Shown: positions 9,659 to 19,700, numbered from the stretch's first letter. The stretch: DNA of 56,791 nucleotides from Mycobacterium sp. 1100029.7 (GCF_001665235.1 NZ_LZSC01000072.1:1-56791); one strand, 5' to 3'. Notes: generated by a model from the sequence alone, not told the origin. A program made the numbers and translations.

Positions 9659-9891
9659 CGGCTCAGCCTAGCCTGGCGCTATTCGATTGCCTGCCGGTTC
9701 GGCGCCCGTAGTTGCTGGTCATCCTGGTGCGCCCGGACGTGCTGGCCGGGCATCCGGGCAGAAGTCCTGGAAGAATGTGCTGTTGTGAGGTCAATGCCCG
9801 ACACACCGGCGTTGCCACCGCTGTCACAGACGTAACACCAGGCACACTGGTAACAACAGAGTTTTTTGCAAGTAGCCAGGAGGGTATGGCC
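9659..9891. promoter_or_regulatory. Divergent intergenic region tesA / sepIVA
   Basis: 233 bases separating two opposed genes, so it should hold both promoters. A direct repeat of about ten bases (gcccggacgtgctgg / ctggccgggcatccgg region, 9730-9770) and an AT-rich stretch just before sepIVA (9851-9872) are visible. No confident -35/-10 pair could be assigned. Confidence 0.35.
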
Positions 9892-10629
9892 GTGTACCGA
9901 GTCTTTGAAGCGCTGGATGAATTGGGCGCCATCGTCGAAGAAGCCCGCGGCGTGCCGATGACGGCGGGTTGCGTGGTGCCTCGCGGTGACGTGCTCGAAC
10001 TGATCGACGACATCAAAGATGCGATCCCCGGTGAGCTGGACGACGCCCAGGACGTCTTGGACGCGCGCGACTCGATGCTGCACGACGCCAAGACGCACGC
10101 CGAGTCGATGGTGGCCTCGGCGACCACCGAGTCGGAGTCGATGCTCAACCACTCCCGTGCCGAGGCCGACCGGTTGCTGTCGGACGCCAAGGCGCAGGCC
10201 GACCGGATGGTGAACGAAGCGCGGCAGCACAGCGAGCGGATGGTCGGGGAGGCTCGCGAGGAAGCCATGCGCATCGCCACCGCGGCCAAACGTGAATACG
10301 AGGCCAGCGTGTCGCGCGCCCAGGCCGAAGCCGACCGGATGATCGAGAACGGCAACATCTCCTACGAGAAGGCCGTGCAAGAGGGCATCAAGGAGCAGCA
10401 GCGGCTGGTCTCGCAGAACGAGGTCGTGCAGGCAGCCAACGCCGAATCAACCCGCCTGATCGACACCGCGCACGCCGAAGCCGACCGGTTGCGCGGCGAG
10501 TGCGACATCTACGTCGACAACAAGCTCGCCGAGTTCGAGGAGTTCCTCAACGGAACGCTTCGGTCTGTGGGCCGCGGCCGTCACCAACTGCGCACGGCGG
10601 CCGGCACACACGACTACGCCACCCGCTAG
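9892..10629 (+). CDS. sepIVA: Septum-site DivIVA-like protein SepIVA
   Basis: 245 residues, orthologue of Rv2927c. A conserved N-terminal domain (YRVFEALDELGAIVEEARGVPM) is followed by a long coiled coil (about residues 50-215) built of A-x-x-x-A/E heptads such as RAEADRLLSDAKAQADRM. SepIVA is a cytoplasmic DivIVA-domain protein needed for septation and envelope regulation in mycobacteria. Two starts are possible. ATG 9886 lies only one base after the strong AGGAGGG (9878-9884), whereas GTG 9892 has the normal seven-base spacing, so GTG is preferred. Divergent from tesA. Confidence 0.9.
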   Translation: MYRVFEALDELGAIVEEARGVPMTAGCVVPRGDVLELIDDIKDAIPGELDDAQDVLDARDSMLHDAKTHAESMVASATTESESMLNHSRAEADRLLSDAKAQADRMVNEARQHSERMVGEAREEAMRIATAAKREYEASVSRAQAEADRMIENGNISYEKAVQEGIKEQQRLVSQNEVVQAANAESTRLIDTAHAEADRLRGECDIYVDNKLAEFEEFLNGTLRSVGRGRHQLRTAAGTHDYATR

Positions 10630-10732
10630 CCCGTAGCACCCCGAGTTCGTCGCTCCCCGCGGCGAGCGCCCACCTGCGCGAACGGTGGAAGCGCCGTCCG
10701 GGGCGCGGCGATCGCGCCGTAAGATTTTCTCT

Positions 10733-11325
10733 ATGGCGCGCCAACACCGCACTAGTGCGCAACAAGATCCCGCCTCGCCGATGACGATCGACGTCACGCG
10801 GCTCGGGCGACGTCCCGGAGCGATGGTCACCGTGCGTAACACCGTGCCCAGCCCGCTGCGCATCGGCTTGGACATGATCGCCATCGCCCAAGACGCCCCG
10901 CTGGACATGGACCTACGAATCGAATCGGTGTCCGAAGGAGTACTGGTCACCGGAACCGTTTCCGGGCCCACCGTCGGCGAGTGCTCCCGATGCCTCAAGG
11001 AGGTCGACGGGCGCGTAGAGATCGGCCTGACCGAACTCTTCGCCTACCCGGACAGCACCACCGAGGCGACCACCGAGGAAGACGAGGTCGGTCGGGTGGT
11101 CGACAACCGGATCAACCTCGAGCAGTCCATCATCGACGCCGTCGGGCTCGAGCTGCCCTTCGCGCCGGTCTGCCAGCCGGATTGCCCGGGACTGTGCCCG
11201 CAGTGCGGGGTACTGCTGGCGAAGGACCCGGACCACCACCATGACAACATCGATCCGCGATGGGCCAAGCTGGTCGACATGCTGTCCGACGATTCGGCTA
11301 ACCCCGATACCTCACGGGGGCAACG

Positions 11326-11329
<4 letters not shown>
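10733..11329 (+). CDS. DUF177 (YceD) family protein, Rv2926c orthologue
   Basis: 198 residues. The DUF177 core (CSRCLKEVDGRVEIGLTELF, then an acidic EEDEVG segment and NRINLEQSIIDAVGLELPF) ends in a cysteine cluster CQPDCPGLCPQCG that should bind zinc. The family is linked to 23S rRNA accumulation and often sits before rpmF. No rpmF follows here; rnc does, overlapping by four bases (GTGA). The start MARQHRT was preferred to an upstream in-frame ATG at 10685 because the intervening residues look non-coding. Confidence 0.85.
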
Positions 11330-12039
<710 letters not shown>

Positions 12040-12043
12040 GCCG

Positions 12044-12196
12044 TTGGTGCTGACCCGCTTCGCCCGGCTCTGCCGCGCTTGCGATCATGCCTGAATGCTG
12101 GTGATGACCCGCTTCGCCCGGCTTCGCCGCGCTTGCGATCATGCCTGAATGCTGGTGATGACCCGCTTCACGCAGCTTCGCCGCGCTTGCGATCAT
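12044..12196. repeat. 54-bp tandem repeat, about 2.8 copies (VNTR-like)
   Basis: Two full 54-base units (12089-12142 and 12143-12196, five differences) and a partial first unit (12044-12088) fill the rnc-mutM gap. Read on the minus strand, the core (gatcgcaagcgcggcgaag, cgggcgaagcgggtcatca) closely matches a second locus after ffh (30625-30666), so this is a dispersed MIRU-like element as well as a tandem array. It ends six bases before the mutM start and leaves no visible ribosome site for mutM. Confidence 0.9.
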
Positions 12197-12202
12197 CACT
12201 AG

Positions 12203-13051
12203 ATGCCTGAGCTGCCCGAAGTCGAGGTGGTGCGCCGCGGCTTGCAAGCCCACATTGCGGGCAAGACGATCACTGCGGTCCGGGTGCACCACCCCCGCGC
12301 GGTGCGCCGCCACGAGGCCGGCCCCGCCGACCTCACGGCCCGGCTGCTCGGCGCCCGCATCGACGGCACCGGCCGGCGCGGCAAATACCTGTGGCTGCTG
12401 CTCGACGGCCAGACCGCATTGGTCGTGCACCTCGGCATGAGCGGGCAGATGCTGTTGGGGGAGGTGCCGCGGGCCGATCATGTGCGAATCTCCGCGCTGC
12501 TCGACGACGGAACCGTGCTCAGCTTCGCCGACCAGCGGACCTTCGGCGGCTGGATGCTCGCCGAGCTCGTGGAGGTGGACGCCACCGTGGTGCCCGAGCC
12601 GGTCGCTCACCTCGCACGGGATCCGCTGGACCCGCGCTTCGACCGCGACGCGGTGGTGAAAGTGTTGCGCGGCAAGCACTCCGAGATCAAACGTCAGCTG
12701 CTGAATCAGGAAGTGGTCTCGGGTATCGGCAACATCTACGCCGACGAGGCGCTGTGGCGGGCCAAGGTCAACGGCGCCCGGATCGCGGCCACGCTGAGCC
12801 GCAAACAGCTGGCCGCCGTGCTGGACGCGGCCGCGGAGGTGATGCGGGAAGCGCTCGCCAAGGGCGGGACCTCCTTCGATTCGCTGTACGTCAACGTCAA
12901 CGGCGAGTCGGGCTACTTCGACAGATCCCTGGATGCCTATGGGCGAGAAGGCGAGAACTGCCGGCGCTGCGGCGCGGTGATGCGCCGCGAGAAATTCATG
13001 AACCGCTCGTCGTTCTACTGTCCGCGGTGTCAGCCGCGTCCCCGCGGTTGA
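12203..13051 (+). CDS. mutM: Formamidopyrimidine-DNA glycosylase
   Basis: 282 residues. It starts with the invariant MPELPEVEVVRRGL, where Pro2 is the catalytic N-terminus after Met removal. The helix-two-turn-helix segment LLNQEVVSGIGNIYADEALW is present, and the protein ends with a CxxC...CxxC zinc finger (CRRC ... CPRC). It excises 8-oxoguanine and other oxidised bases and nicks the site. Also called fpg. The start is fixed by the family N-terminus even though no Shine-Dalgarno is visible, because repeat DNA abuts the gene. Confidence 0.97.
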   Translation: MPELPEVEVVRRGLQAHIAGKTITAVRVHHPRAVRRHEAGPADLTARLLGARIDGTGRRGKYLWLLLDGQTALVVHLGMSGQMLLGEVPRADHVRISALLDDGTVLSFADQRTFGGWMLAELVEVDATVVPEPVAHLARDPLDPRFDRDAVVKVLRGKHSEIKRQLLNQEVVSGIGNIYADEALWRAKVNGARIAATLSRKQLAAVLDAAAEVMREALAKGGTSFDSLYVNVNGESGYFDRSLDAYGREGENCRRCGAVMRREKFMNRSSFYCPRCQPRPRG

Positions 13052-13083
13052 CTTTTCTGGGCGAAAAGTGAGGCTATGCTCAG

Positions 13084-13110
13084 CATCCTGAGGTTATCCT
13101 TACCAGGATG
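13084..13110. promoter_or_regulatory. Palindromic iron-box-like operator upstream of feoA
   Basis: Seven-base perfect arms CATCCTG and CAGGATG flank a 13-base centre (aggttatccttac). The centre region 13089-13107 matches the IdeR/DtxR consensus TTAGGTTAGGCTAACCTAA at about 13 of 19 positions, keeping AGGTTA and TTACC-like halves. It lies 27 bases before feoA. IdeR binding would make the feo operon iron-repressed. This is an inference from sequence only. Confidence 0.55.
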
Positions 13111-13136
13111 ATGCACCTCTGGACTCGGGGCGGGTA

Positions 13137-13421
13137 ATGCGCAGATCAGCGCGAGACGCAGACGGTATTTCGGGTTCGCCGACAGTGCTGGCGCAGCTGA
13201 ACCCCGGTGCGCGGGCAACCATCGTCGGCGTGGCGCCGGCGGCCTCGACAGCGGTTGCAGGACGGTTGCGGCAGTTGGGGTTTCGGCCCGCTTCCGATGT
13301 CGAGGTGATCCGCCGGGCGCCGATGGGTGACCCGACCATCTACCGGGTCCAAGACACCGAACTGTGTTTGCGCCGGCGCGAGGCGCGACTGATCGAAGTG
13401 GCCCCCGGGACCCAGGCATGA
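13137..13421 (+). CDS. feoA: Ferrous iron transport protein A
   Basis: 94 residues, a small SH3-like FeoA domain (LAQLNPGARATIVGV ... RLRQLGFRPASDVEVIRRAPMGDPTIYRV). FeoA is a cytosolic partner of the FeoB permease. It overlaps feoB by four bases (ATGA). The first ATG follows a GGGCGGG ribosome site. I do not recall a feo operon at this place in M. tuberculosis, so the three-gene block is an insertion or an ancestral feature lost there. Confidence 0.9.
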   Translation: MRRSARDADGISGSPTVLAQLNPGARATIVGVAPAASTAVAGRLRQLGFRPASDVEVIRRAPMGDPTIYRVQDTELCLRRREARLIEVAPGTQA

Positions 13422-15331
13422 CCTCCTGCCACGAGGACGGCGGGGGTGCCGTCGCCGTCGCGGGGATGGCGCGGATCGCCTTGGTGGGAAGCCCCAACGC
13501 GGGCAAGACATCGGTGTTCAACCACCTGACCGGATTGCGGGCCAAGACCGGTAACTACCCGGGCGTCACCGTCGGACGCAGCGTCGGCACCACCAAGGTC
13601 GACGGCGTCGAGGTCGCCATCGAGGATTTGCCGGGCACCTACAGCCTGGACCCGATCAGCCCCGACGAGCAGGTGGTGTCCGACCTGCTGGGCGGGGAGG
13701 TCTACGGCGACGGCCGGCCCGATGCGATCGTCATCGTCGCCGACGCCACCACCCTGCACCGGTCGATCATCCTGGTGGCACAGGTGCTGCGGCAGGACCT
13801 GCCGTGCCTGCTGGTGCTGAGCATGACCGACGAGCTGACCGCGCGCGGCGGCGGCATCTCCGTCGACGCCCTCTCGACGGCGCTGGGTGTGCCGGTCATC
13901 CCCGTCGTCGCCAACCGCGGCATCGGTATCGACACCTTGCGGTCGCAGCTGGTGACCTTTCCCCACTGGCAACGGCCCCCGGTGCTGCCGCCGGCCGACG
14001 ATCTCGCGATCGACGCGTGGGGCCGCTCGGTGCTCAAGGCCGCGGATTACGCTGCGCCGCAACCCGATCGACGCACCCGGCGCATCGACGCGGTGGTGCT
14101 GCACCCGTTGTGGGGGACCGTCATCTTCTTCGCGGTGATGTTCTGCTTCTTCCAGGTCGTGTTCACCGTCGCCGCGCCGCTGCAGGATCAGGTCGGCAAT
14201 TGGCTCACCTGGCTGGGCACCTTGGTCAGCAATCACGTCGGCAACTACGTGGTGCGCGGGCTGCTCGGCCAGGGCCTGATCGGCGGCGTGGGCACCGTGT
14301 TGCAGTTCATCCCACAGATCGTGTTGCTGTTCCTGCTGATCGCGCTGCTGGAAAACGTCGGGTACATGGCGCGCGCCGCGTTCCTGATGGACCGGGTGAT
14401 GGCCGCGACCGGACTCGAAGGGCGCGCGTTCGTCGCCATGCTGTCGTCGTTTGCGTGCGCGATCCCGGGGATCATGGCCACCCGGACGCTGCCGTCGTCG
14501 AAGGACCGGATCGCGACCATCATCACGGCCCCGCTGATGACCTGCTCGGCCCGCCTTCCGGTGTTCACGCTGCTGGTCGGACTGCTGGTGTCGCCGCGTA
14601 CCCACTGGGGCGGCCTGAGCGCACAGGGCATCGCGATGTTTGCGCTCTACGTGTGCGGCGGCACCTCGGCGCTGATCGCGGCGTCGGTGTTCAAGTCGAC
14701 GATCCTGCGCAGCGACATGCTGCCGTTCACGATGGAGCTGCCGCCGTACCGCTTCCCGTCGGCCAAGAACGTGATGATCACGATGTGGGATTCGGCGAAG
14801 ATGTTCCTGCGCAAGGCCGGAACGATCATCCTGTTCACCTCCGTCGTGCTGTGGGTGCTGCTCAACCTGCCGAACCGGTCGGCCGAGACCGCCAACATGT
14901 CGCAGACCGACGCGACCGCATACGTGATGGACCACAGCTACGCCGCCGACGTCGGCAAGGCGATCGGGCCGGTGTTCGCGCCGCTCGGATTCGGCTGGCA
15001 CATCAACGTTTCGCTGCTCGGTTCGTTCTCGGCGCGGGAGGTGTTCGTGTCCACGCTGGGTCAGGTGGCGGCGGCCGAAAGCCCCGACGATCCGCACGAC
15101 GCCCTGCTCAACCTCAAAGACGACGGCGGCCACAAGGTGTTCACCGCGCCGACGGTCATCGCGCTGATGGCGTATTTCATCTACGCGTTGCAGTGCATGT
15201 CCACGGTCGCGGTGATGCGCCGCGAAACCAACTCCTGGCGCTGGCCGGTGATCGCATGGTCCTACATGTTCGTCCTGGCGTGGCTGGCGGCATTCGCCGC
15301 CCGGTCGGTCGCGATCGCGCTGGGCGCATGA
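13418..15331 (+). CDS. feoB: Ferrous iron transport GTPase/permease B
   Basis: 637 residues. The N-terminal G domain shows G1 GSPNAGKT (near residue 24), G3 DLPG and the conserved TGNYPGVTV switch region. The G4 position reads SMTD (Ser135) rather than the usual NxxD. The membrane half contains Gate motifs (LLIALLENVGYMARAAFLMD; FACAIPGIMATRTL) and about eight hydrophobic segments. It imports Fe(II) across the inner membrane. ATG 13418 overlaps the feoA stop; an internal Met at 13466 directly precedes the G domain and is a weaker alternative. Overlaps the next gene by four bases. Confidence 0.95.
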   Translation: MTSCHEDGGGAVAVAGMARIALVGSPNAGKTSVFNHLTGLRAKTGNYPGVTVGRSVGTTKVDGVEVAIEDLPGTYSLDPISPDEQVVSDLLGGEVYGDGRPDAIVIVADATTLHRSIILVAQVLRQDLPCLLVLSMTDELTARGGGISVDALSTALGVPVIPVVANRGIGIDTLRSQLVTFPHWQRPPVLPPADDLAIDAWGRSVLKAADYAAPQPDRRTRRIDAVVLHPLWGTVIFFAVMFCFFQVVFTVAAPLQDQVGNWLTWLGTLVSNHVGNYVVRGLLGQGLIGGVGTVLQFIPQIVLLFLLIALLENVGYMARAAFLMDRVMAATGLEGRAFVAMLSSFACAIPGIMATRTLPSSKDRIATIITAPLMTCSARLPVFTLLVGLLVSPRTHWGGLSAQGIAMFALYVCGGTSALIAASVFKSTILRSDMLPFTMELPPYRFPSAKNVMITMWDSAKMFLRKAGTIILFTSVVLWVLLNLPNRSAETANMSQTDATAYVMDHSYAADVGKAIGPVFAPLGFGWHINVSLLGSFSAREVFVSTLGQVAAAESPDDPHDALLNLKDDGGHKVFTAPTVIALMAYFIYALQCMSTVAVMRRETNSWRWPVIAWSYMFVLAWLAAFAARSVAIALGA

Positions 15332-15897
15332 TTCCGCTGCACGCCACCTCGACCGCGGACCCGCGTCGGCTGCGCTGGGTGGTCGCGGCCGATCGGCTGC
15401 CACCGCGCGGCACGGTGCGCAGTGCGCCGGGCCGGCTCGGCGCGCTGCTGGACGCCCACGTGATCGACGAGCCGGTGGTGGAGCCGGGCGGCATCTTGAT
15501 CACGATCGGCGCCGGGTACAGCTGGCGCGAAGCCGGAGACGACGTCCGGGCGGCACTCAGCGCGGCGCTGCAGGATCCTGCCGCCTGGGACGTCGACCAA
15601 TCCTGCTGCGCGGCAACCACTTTGGAGGCCGTCACCGCGGAGCTGCTGGCCGGGCAGGTCGGCGCCCTGGCCGGTTCGCACGGCGGATCGATCGAGCTCG
15701 TCTCGGTCGAGGGCCACCATGTGGTCGTGCGGATGGCGGGTGCCTGCGACGGATGCCCGGGCGCGTCGTCCACCCTGCGGGACGCCCTCGAGCGTGAACT
15801 GCGACGGCGGGTCGATGACCAGGTCGTCGTCTCGTCTGAAAATGATTCTTCCGCAGTATCTTTCGGGAAGAAGCTGCTGTCGTTGATTGTTCGTTAA
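15328..15897 (+). CDS. Nfu-type iron-sulfur cluster protein in the feo operon
   Basis: 189 residues. The N-terminal part (about 20-95: GALLDAHVIDEPVV, GGILITIGAGYSW, DDVRAALSAALQD) resembles the Nfu N-terminal domain; the C-terminal part (105-165) is a NifU-like domain with the cluster-binding Cys140-x-x-Cys143 (CDGCPG). Nfu proteins carry and deliver [4Fe-4S] clusters. The ATG overlaps the feoB stop, so it is co-translated with the transporter, suggesting that imported iron is fed to Fe-S assembly or that it fills the place of FeoC. Two further adjacent Cys (QSCCAAT) lie mid-protein. Confidence 0.8.
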   Translation: MIPLHATSTADPRRLRWVVAADRLPPRGTVRSAPGRLGALLDAHVIDEPVVEPGGILITIGAGYSWREAGDDVRAALSAALQDPAAWDVDQSCCAATTLEAVTAELLAGQVGALAGSHGGSIELVSVEGHHVVVRMAGACDGCPGASSTLRDALERELRRRVDDQVVVSSENDSSAVSFGKKLLSLIVR

Positions 15898-15900
15898 GCC

Positions 15901-16326
15901 ATGGCGCAATTGTGGGTCGAACGCACCGGAACACGCCGCTACACGGGCAACAGCTCGCGGGGCGCGCAGGTACTGATCGGTTCCGAGGACGTCGACGGCG
16001 TGTTCACGCCCGGGGAATTGCTGAAGATCGCGCTGGCGGCGTGTAGCGGGATGTCCAGCGATCAGCCGCTGGCCCGCCGACTCGGCGACGACTACCAGGC
16101 GGTGGTCCGGGTATCCGGGGACGCCGATCGCGACGAAGAGGTTTACCCGCGGCTGCAGGAGACCCTCGAGCTGGACCTGTCGGGGTTGTCCGACGACGAG
16201 AGAGATCGCTTGCTGGTGGTCGTCAACCGGGCGATCGACCTGGTCTGCACCGTCGGGCGCACGCTCAAGGCGGGCACCACGGTGGACTTCGAGGTCGTCA
16301 GTAAGGCCGACGATGCCGGGTCCTGA
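15901..16326 (+). CDS. OsmC/Ohr family protein, Rv2923c orthologue
   Basis: 141 residues. The fold features YTGNSSRGAQVLIGSED, PGELLKIALAACSGM (first Cys) and the late DLVCTVGRTLKAG (second Cys) match the two-cysteine peroxidase-like OsmC family. Such proteins reduce organic hydroperoxides. It starts three bases after the nfu stop and overlaps acyP by 14 bases, so it probably rides on the same transcript. The substrate is unknown. Confidence 0.85.
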   Translation: MAQLWVERTGTRRYTGNSSRGAQVLIGSEDVDGVFTPGELLKIALAACSGMSSDQPLARRLGDDYQAVVRVSGDADRDEEVYPRLQETLELDLSGLSDDERDRLLVVVNRAIDLVCTVGRTLKAGTTVDFEVVSKADDAGS

Positions 16327-16606
16327 CACTCGGCTGACCGCCTGGGTGCACGGCGCGGTCCAGGGCGTCGGATTTCGCTGGTGGACTCGGTGCCGGGCTC
16401 TGGAACTCGGCCTCACCGGCTACGCGGCCAACCAGGCCGACGGTCGCGTGCTGGTGGTCGCGCAGGGCCCGCGGGAGTCCGGCGAGAAGCTGCTGGCCCT
16501 GCTGGAAGGCGGCCGTTCCTGGCCCACGCAACCGGGCCGCGTCGACAAGGTCGTCGCCGACTGGTCGCAACCTCAGGAGCAGTTCCAGGGCTTCGTCGAA
16601 CGTTGA
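16313..16606 (+). CDS. acyP: Acylphosphatase
   Basis: 97 residues, full family length. The catalytic loop VHGAVQGVGFRWW carries the phosphate-binding Arg, and the downstream GYAANQADG supplies the catalytic Asn. It hydrolyses acyl phosphates in the cytoplasm. As in M. tuberculosis (Rv2922A) it directly precedes smc. Its last codons and stop lie inside the first unit of a 13-bp repeat. Confidence 0.93.
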   Translation: MPGPDTRLTAWVHGAVQGVGFRWWTRCRALELGLTGYAANQADGRVLVVAQGPRESGEKLLALLEGGRSWPTQPGRVDKVVADWSQPQEQFQGFVER

Positions 16607-16649
16607 TGTTGAACGTTGACGGCGAACGTTGATGTCGCACGTTGATGCG
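16598..16649. repeat. Four tandem 13-bp units upstream of smc
   Basis: Units start at 16598, 16611, 16624 and 16637 and share the core gaacgttga followed by a variable four bases; the fourth has gcacgttga. AACGTT is self-complementary. The first unit overlaps the end of acyP; the array lies about 140 bases before the smc start. It could be an operator cluster or a small variable repeat. Confidence 0.85.
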
Positions 16650-16680
16650 CCTCCTGGCCTCCCTTTTTCCGTGACTGATG

Positions 16681-16695
16681 TGGCCACTGTGGCCA
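16681..16695. promoter_or_regulatory. Palindrome in the smc upstream region
   Basis: TGGCCAC-T-GTGGCCA is a perfect inverted repeat with seven-base arms; a second, overlapping one (CACTG-tggc-CAGTG) follows at 16686-16699. It lies about 95 bases before smc and may be a protein-binding site. No known regulator consensus was recognised. Confidence 0.4.
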
Positions 16696-16789
16696 GTGCG
16701 TCAGGGGGTGGGAGAGGGACGATCTTGGGCCCGCACGACACCCCTTGATGACCGTGAGGGAGGCATGTCGAGCGGTAGTCTGGCTCGCC

Positions 16790-19700
16790 GTGTACCTCAA
16801 GAGTCTGACGCTGAAGGGCTTCAAGTCCTTCGCTTCGCCGACGACTCTGCGCTTCGAGCCGGGCATCACCGCCGTCGTCGGGCCCAACGGTTCGGGCAAG
16901 TCGAACGTGGTCGACGCCCTGGCGTGGGTGATGGGAGAACAGGGCGCCAAGACGCTGCGCGGCGGCAAGATGGAAGACGTCATCTTTGCCGGCACCTCTT
17001 CGCGGGCCCCACTGGGCCGTGCCGAGGTCACCGTCACGATCGACAACTCCGACAACGCGCTGCCAATCGAGTACTCCGAGGTCTCGATCACCCGGCGGAT
17101 GTTCCGCGATGGCGCCAGTGAATACGAAATCAACGGTGCCAGTTGCCGTTTGATGGATGTCCAGGAGCTGCTCAGCGACTCCGGTATCGGCCGGGAAATG
17201 CACGTGATCGTGGGCCAGGGCAAGCTCGACGAGATTTTGCAGTCCCGGCCCGAGGACCGCCGCGCGTTCATCGAGGAAGCCGCGGGCGTGCTCAAGCACC
17301 GCAAGCGCAAGGAAAAGGCGCTGCGCAAGCTCGACGCGATGCAGGCAAACCTGGCCCGGCTCACCGACCTGACCACCGAGCTGCGCCGCCAGCTCAAACC
17401 GTTGGGGCGCCAGGCCGAGGTGGCCCGGCGTGCCCAGACCATCCAGGCCGACCTGCGCGATGCGCGGCTGCGACTGGCCGCCGACGACCTGGTCAACCGT
17501 CAGCTGCAGCGCGACGCCATTCTCGAGGCCGAGGCCACGATGCGCCGCGAGCACGACGAGGCCGCCGGCCGCCTCGCCGTGGCGTCGGAGGAGCTGACCG
17601 CGCACGAGACCGCGCTGGCCGAGCTCTCGGTGCGGGCCGAGTCGGTCCAGCACACCTGGTTCGGACTGTCCGCGCTGGCCGAGCGGGTCGGGGCGACCGT
17701 GCGCATCGCCAGCGAACGCGCCCAGCACCTGGACCTGGAGCCGGCGACGCCCAGCGACACCGATCCGGACGCGCTGGAGGCCGAGGCCGAACAGGTTGCC
17801 GCCGCCGAGCAGCAGCTGCTGGCGGAGCTGGCCCGCGCGCGGACGCGGCTGGAGACCGCCCGCGCCGAGCTGACCGAGCGCGAACGCGAGGCCACCGAGG
17901 CCGACCGGGCGCATCTGGCCGCCGTTCGGGCCGAGGCGGACCGACGCGAGGGCCTGGCCCGGCTGGCCGGTCAGGTCGAGACTATGCGGGCCCGCGTCGA
18001 ATCGATCGACGACAGCGTCGCCCGGCTCTCCGAGCGGATCGAACAGGGCGCCGCCCGCGCCCAGCAGACCCGGGCGGAGTTCGAGACGGTCCAGGCCCGG
18101 GTCGGCGAATTGGACCAGGGCGAGGTCGGCCTGGACGAACACCACGAGCGGACCGTGGCCGCGATGCGGCTGGCCGACGAGCGGGTGGCCGAGCTGCAGG
18201 CCGGTGAGCGCGAGGCCGAGCGACGGGTGGCGTCGCTGCGGGCTCGCATCGAGGCGCTCTCGGTGGGCCTCGAACGCAAGGACGGCGCGGCGTGGCTCAC
18301 CCAAAACCACAGTGGCGCAGGTCTTTTCGGGACCATCGCGAAGTTGGTCAAGGTCCGATCGGGGTATGAGGCGGCGTTGGCCGTCGTGCTCGGGTCGGCG
18401 GCCGACGCGCTGGCCGCCGAGAATTTCAGCGCGGCCCGGTCGGCGGTGGCCGCGCTCAAGCAGGCCGACGGCGGCCGCGCTGCCCTGGTGTTGGGGGACT
18501 GGCCGGCCGATCAGCCCCCGTCGGCCGCACCGCTACCGGCCGGTGCGCTGTGGGCGCTCGACTTGGTCGAGGCCCCGGAGCGGTTACGCGGCGCGATGGC
18601 GGCGATGCTCTCCGGTGTCGCGGTGGTCGACGACCTGGGGGCGGCGCTGAATCTGGTGGCGGCCCGCCCGCAGCTGCGGGCGGTCACGCTCGACGGGGAC
18701 CTGGTCGGTCGCGGCTGGGTGAGCGGCGGCTCGGACCGCAAGCCGTCGACGCTGGAGCTGACCTCGGAGATCGATAAGGCCGGCAGTGAGCTTGCCGCCG
18801 CCGAGACCCAGGTGGCTGAGCTGAGTGCCGCACTCTCGGGTGCGCTGACCGAGCAGCGTGGCCGTCAGGACTCCGCCGAGCAGGCCCTGGCGGCGCTCAA
18901 CGAGTCCGACACCGCGATTTCGGCGATGTACGAGCAGCTGGGCCGCCTCGGACAGGACGCGCGGACCGCCGAGGACGAATGGAACCGGCTGTTACGCCAG
19001 CGCGAGGAGCTGGAGGCCGGTCGCGCGCAAACCGTCGAAGAGGTCACCGAACTCGAGACCCGGCTGCGCAACGCGCAACAGAGCCAGCTCGCACCCGCGG
19101 AGGACCCCGCCGACCGTCAGCGCATCGCCGCCGCGGCCGAGACCGCCCGCGGCGTCGAGGTGGAGGCCCGCCTCGCGGTGCGCACCGCCGAGGAACGAGC
19201 CAATGCGGTACGCGGCCGGGCGGATTCGCTGCGCCGGGCCGCCGCCGCCGAACGCGAGGCACGGGTCCGGGCTCAGCAGGCGCACGCCGCGCGACTGCGA
19301 GCCGCCGCGGTGGCCGCGGCGGTCGCCGACTCGGGACGACTGCTGGCGGCGCGGCTGAGCCGGGTGGTGGGTGCGGCCTCGCAGATCCGCGACGAGCTGG
19401 TCGCCGAACGAGAAGCGCGCTCGACGGCGGTTACGGCGGTGCGCGACGAGGTACACACGCTGGGCGCCCGGGTCGCCAAGCTGACCGATTCGCTGCACCG
19501 CGACGAGGTGGCCAACGCCCAGGCGGCGCTGCGCATCGAACAGCTCGAGCAGATGGTGCTCGAGCAGTTCGGGATGAGCCCGCCGGATTTGATCGCCGAG
19601 TACGGGCCCGACGTCGCATTGCCGCCCTCGGAGCTGGAGATGGCCGAGTTCGAGTTGGCCCGCGACCGCGGCGAACAGGTGACCGCGCCCGCGCCGATCG

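Noticed and set aside
13340..15403. Long open frame (687 codons) on the minus strand opposite feoB
   Set aside because: It lies fully antisense to a clear FeoB gene and reads as Arg/His/Gln/Gly-rich nonsense, the usual shadow in GC-rich DNA.
16298..18310. Minus-strand open frame of 670 codons opposite smc
   Set aside because: Shadow of SMC; no recognisable domain.
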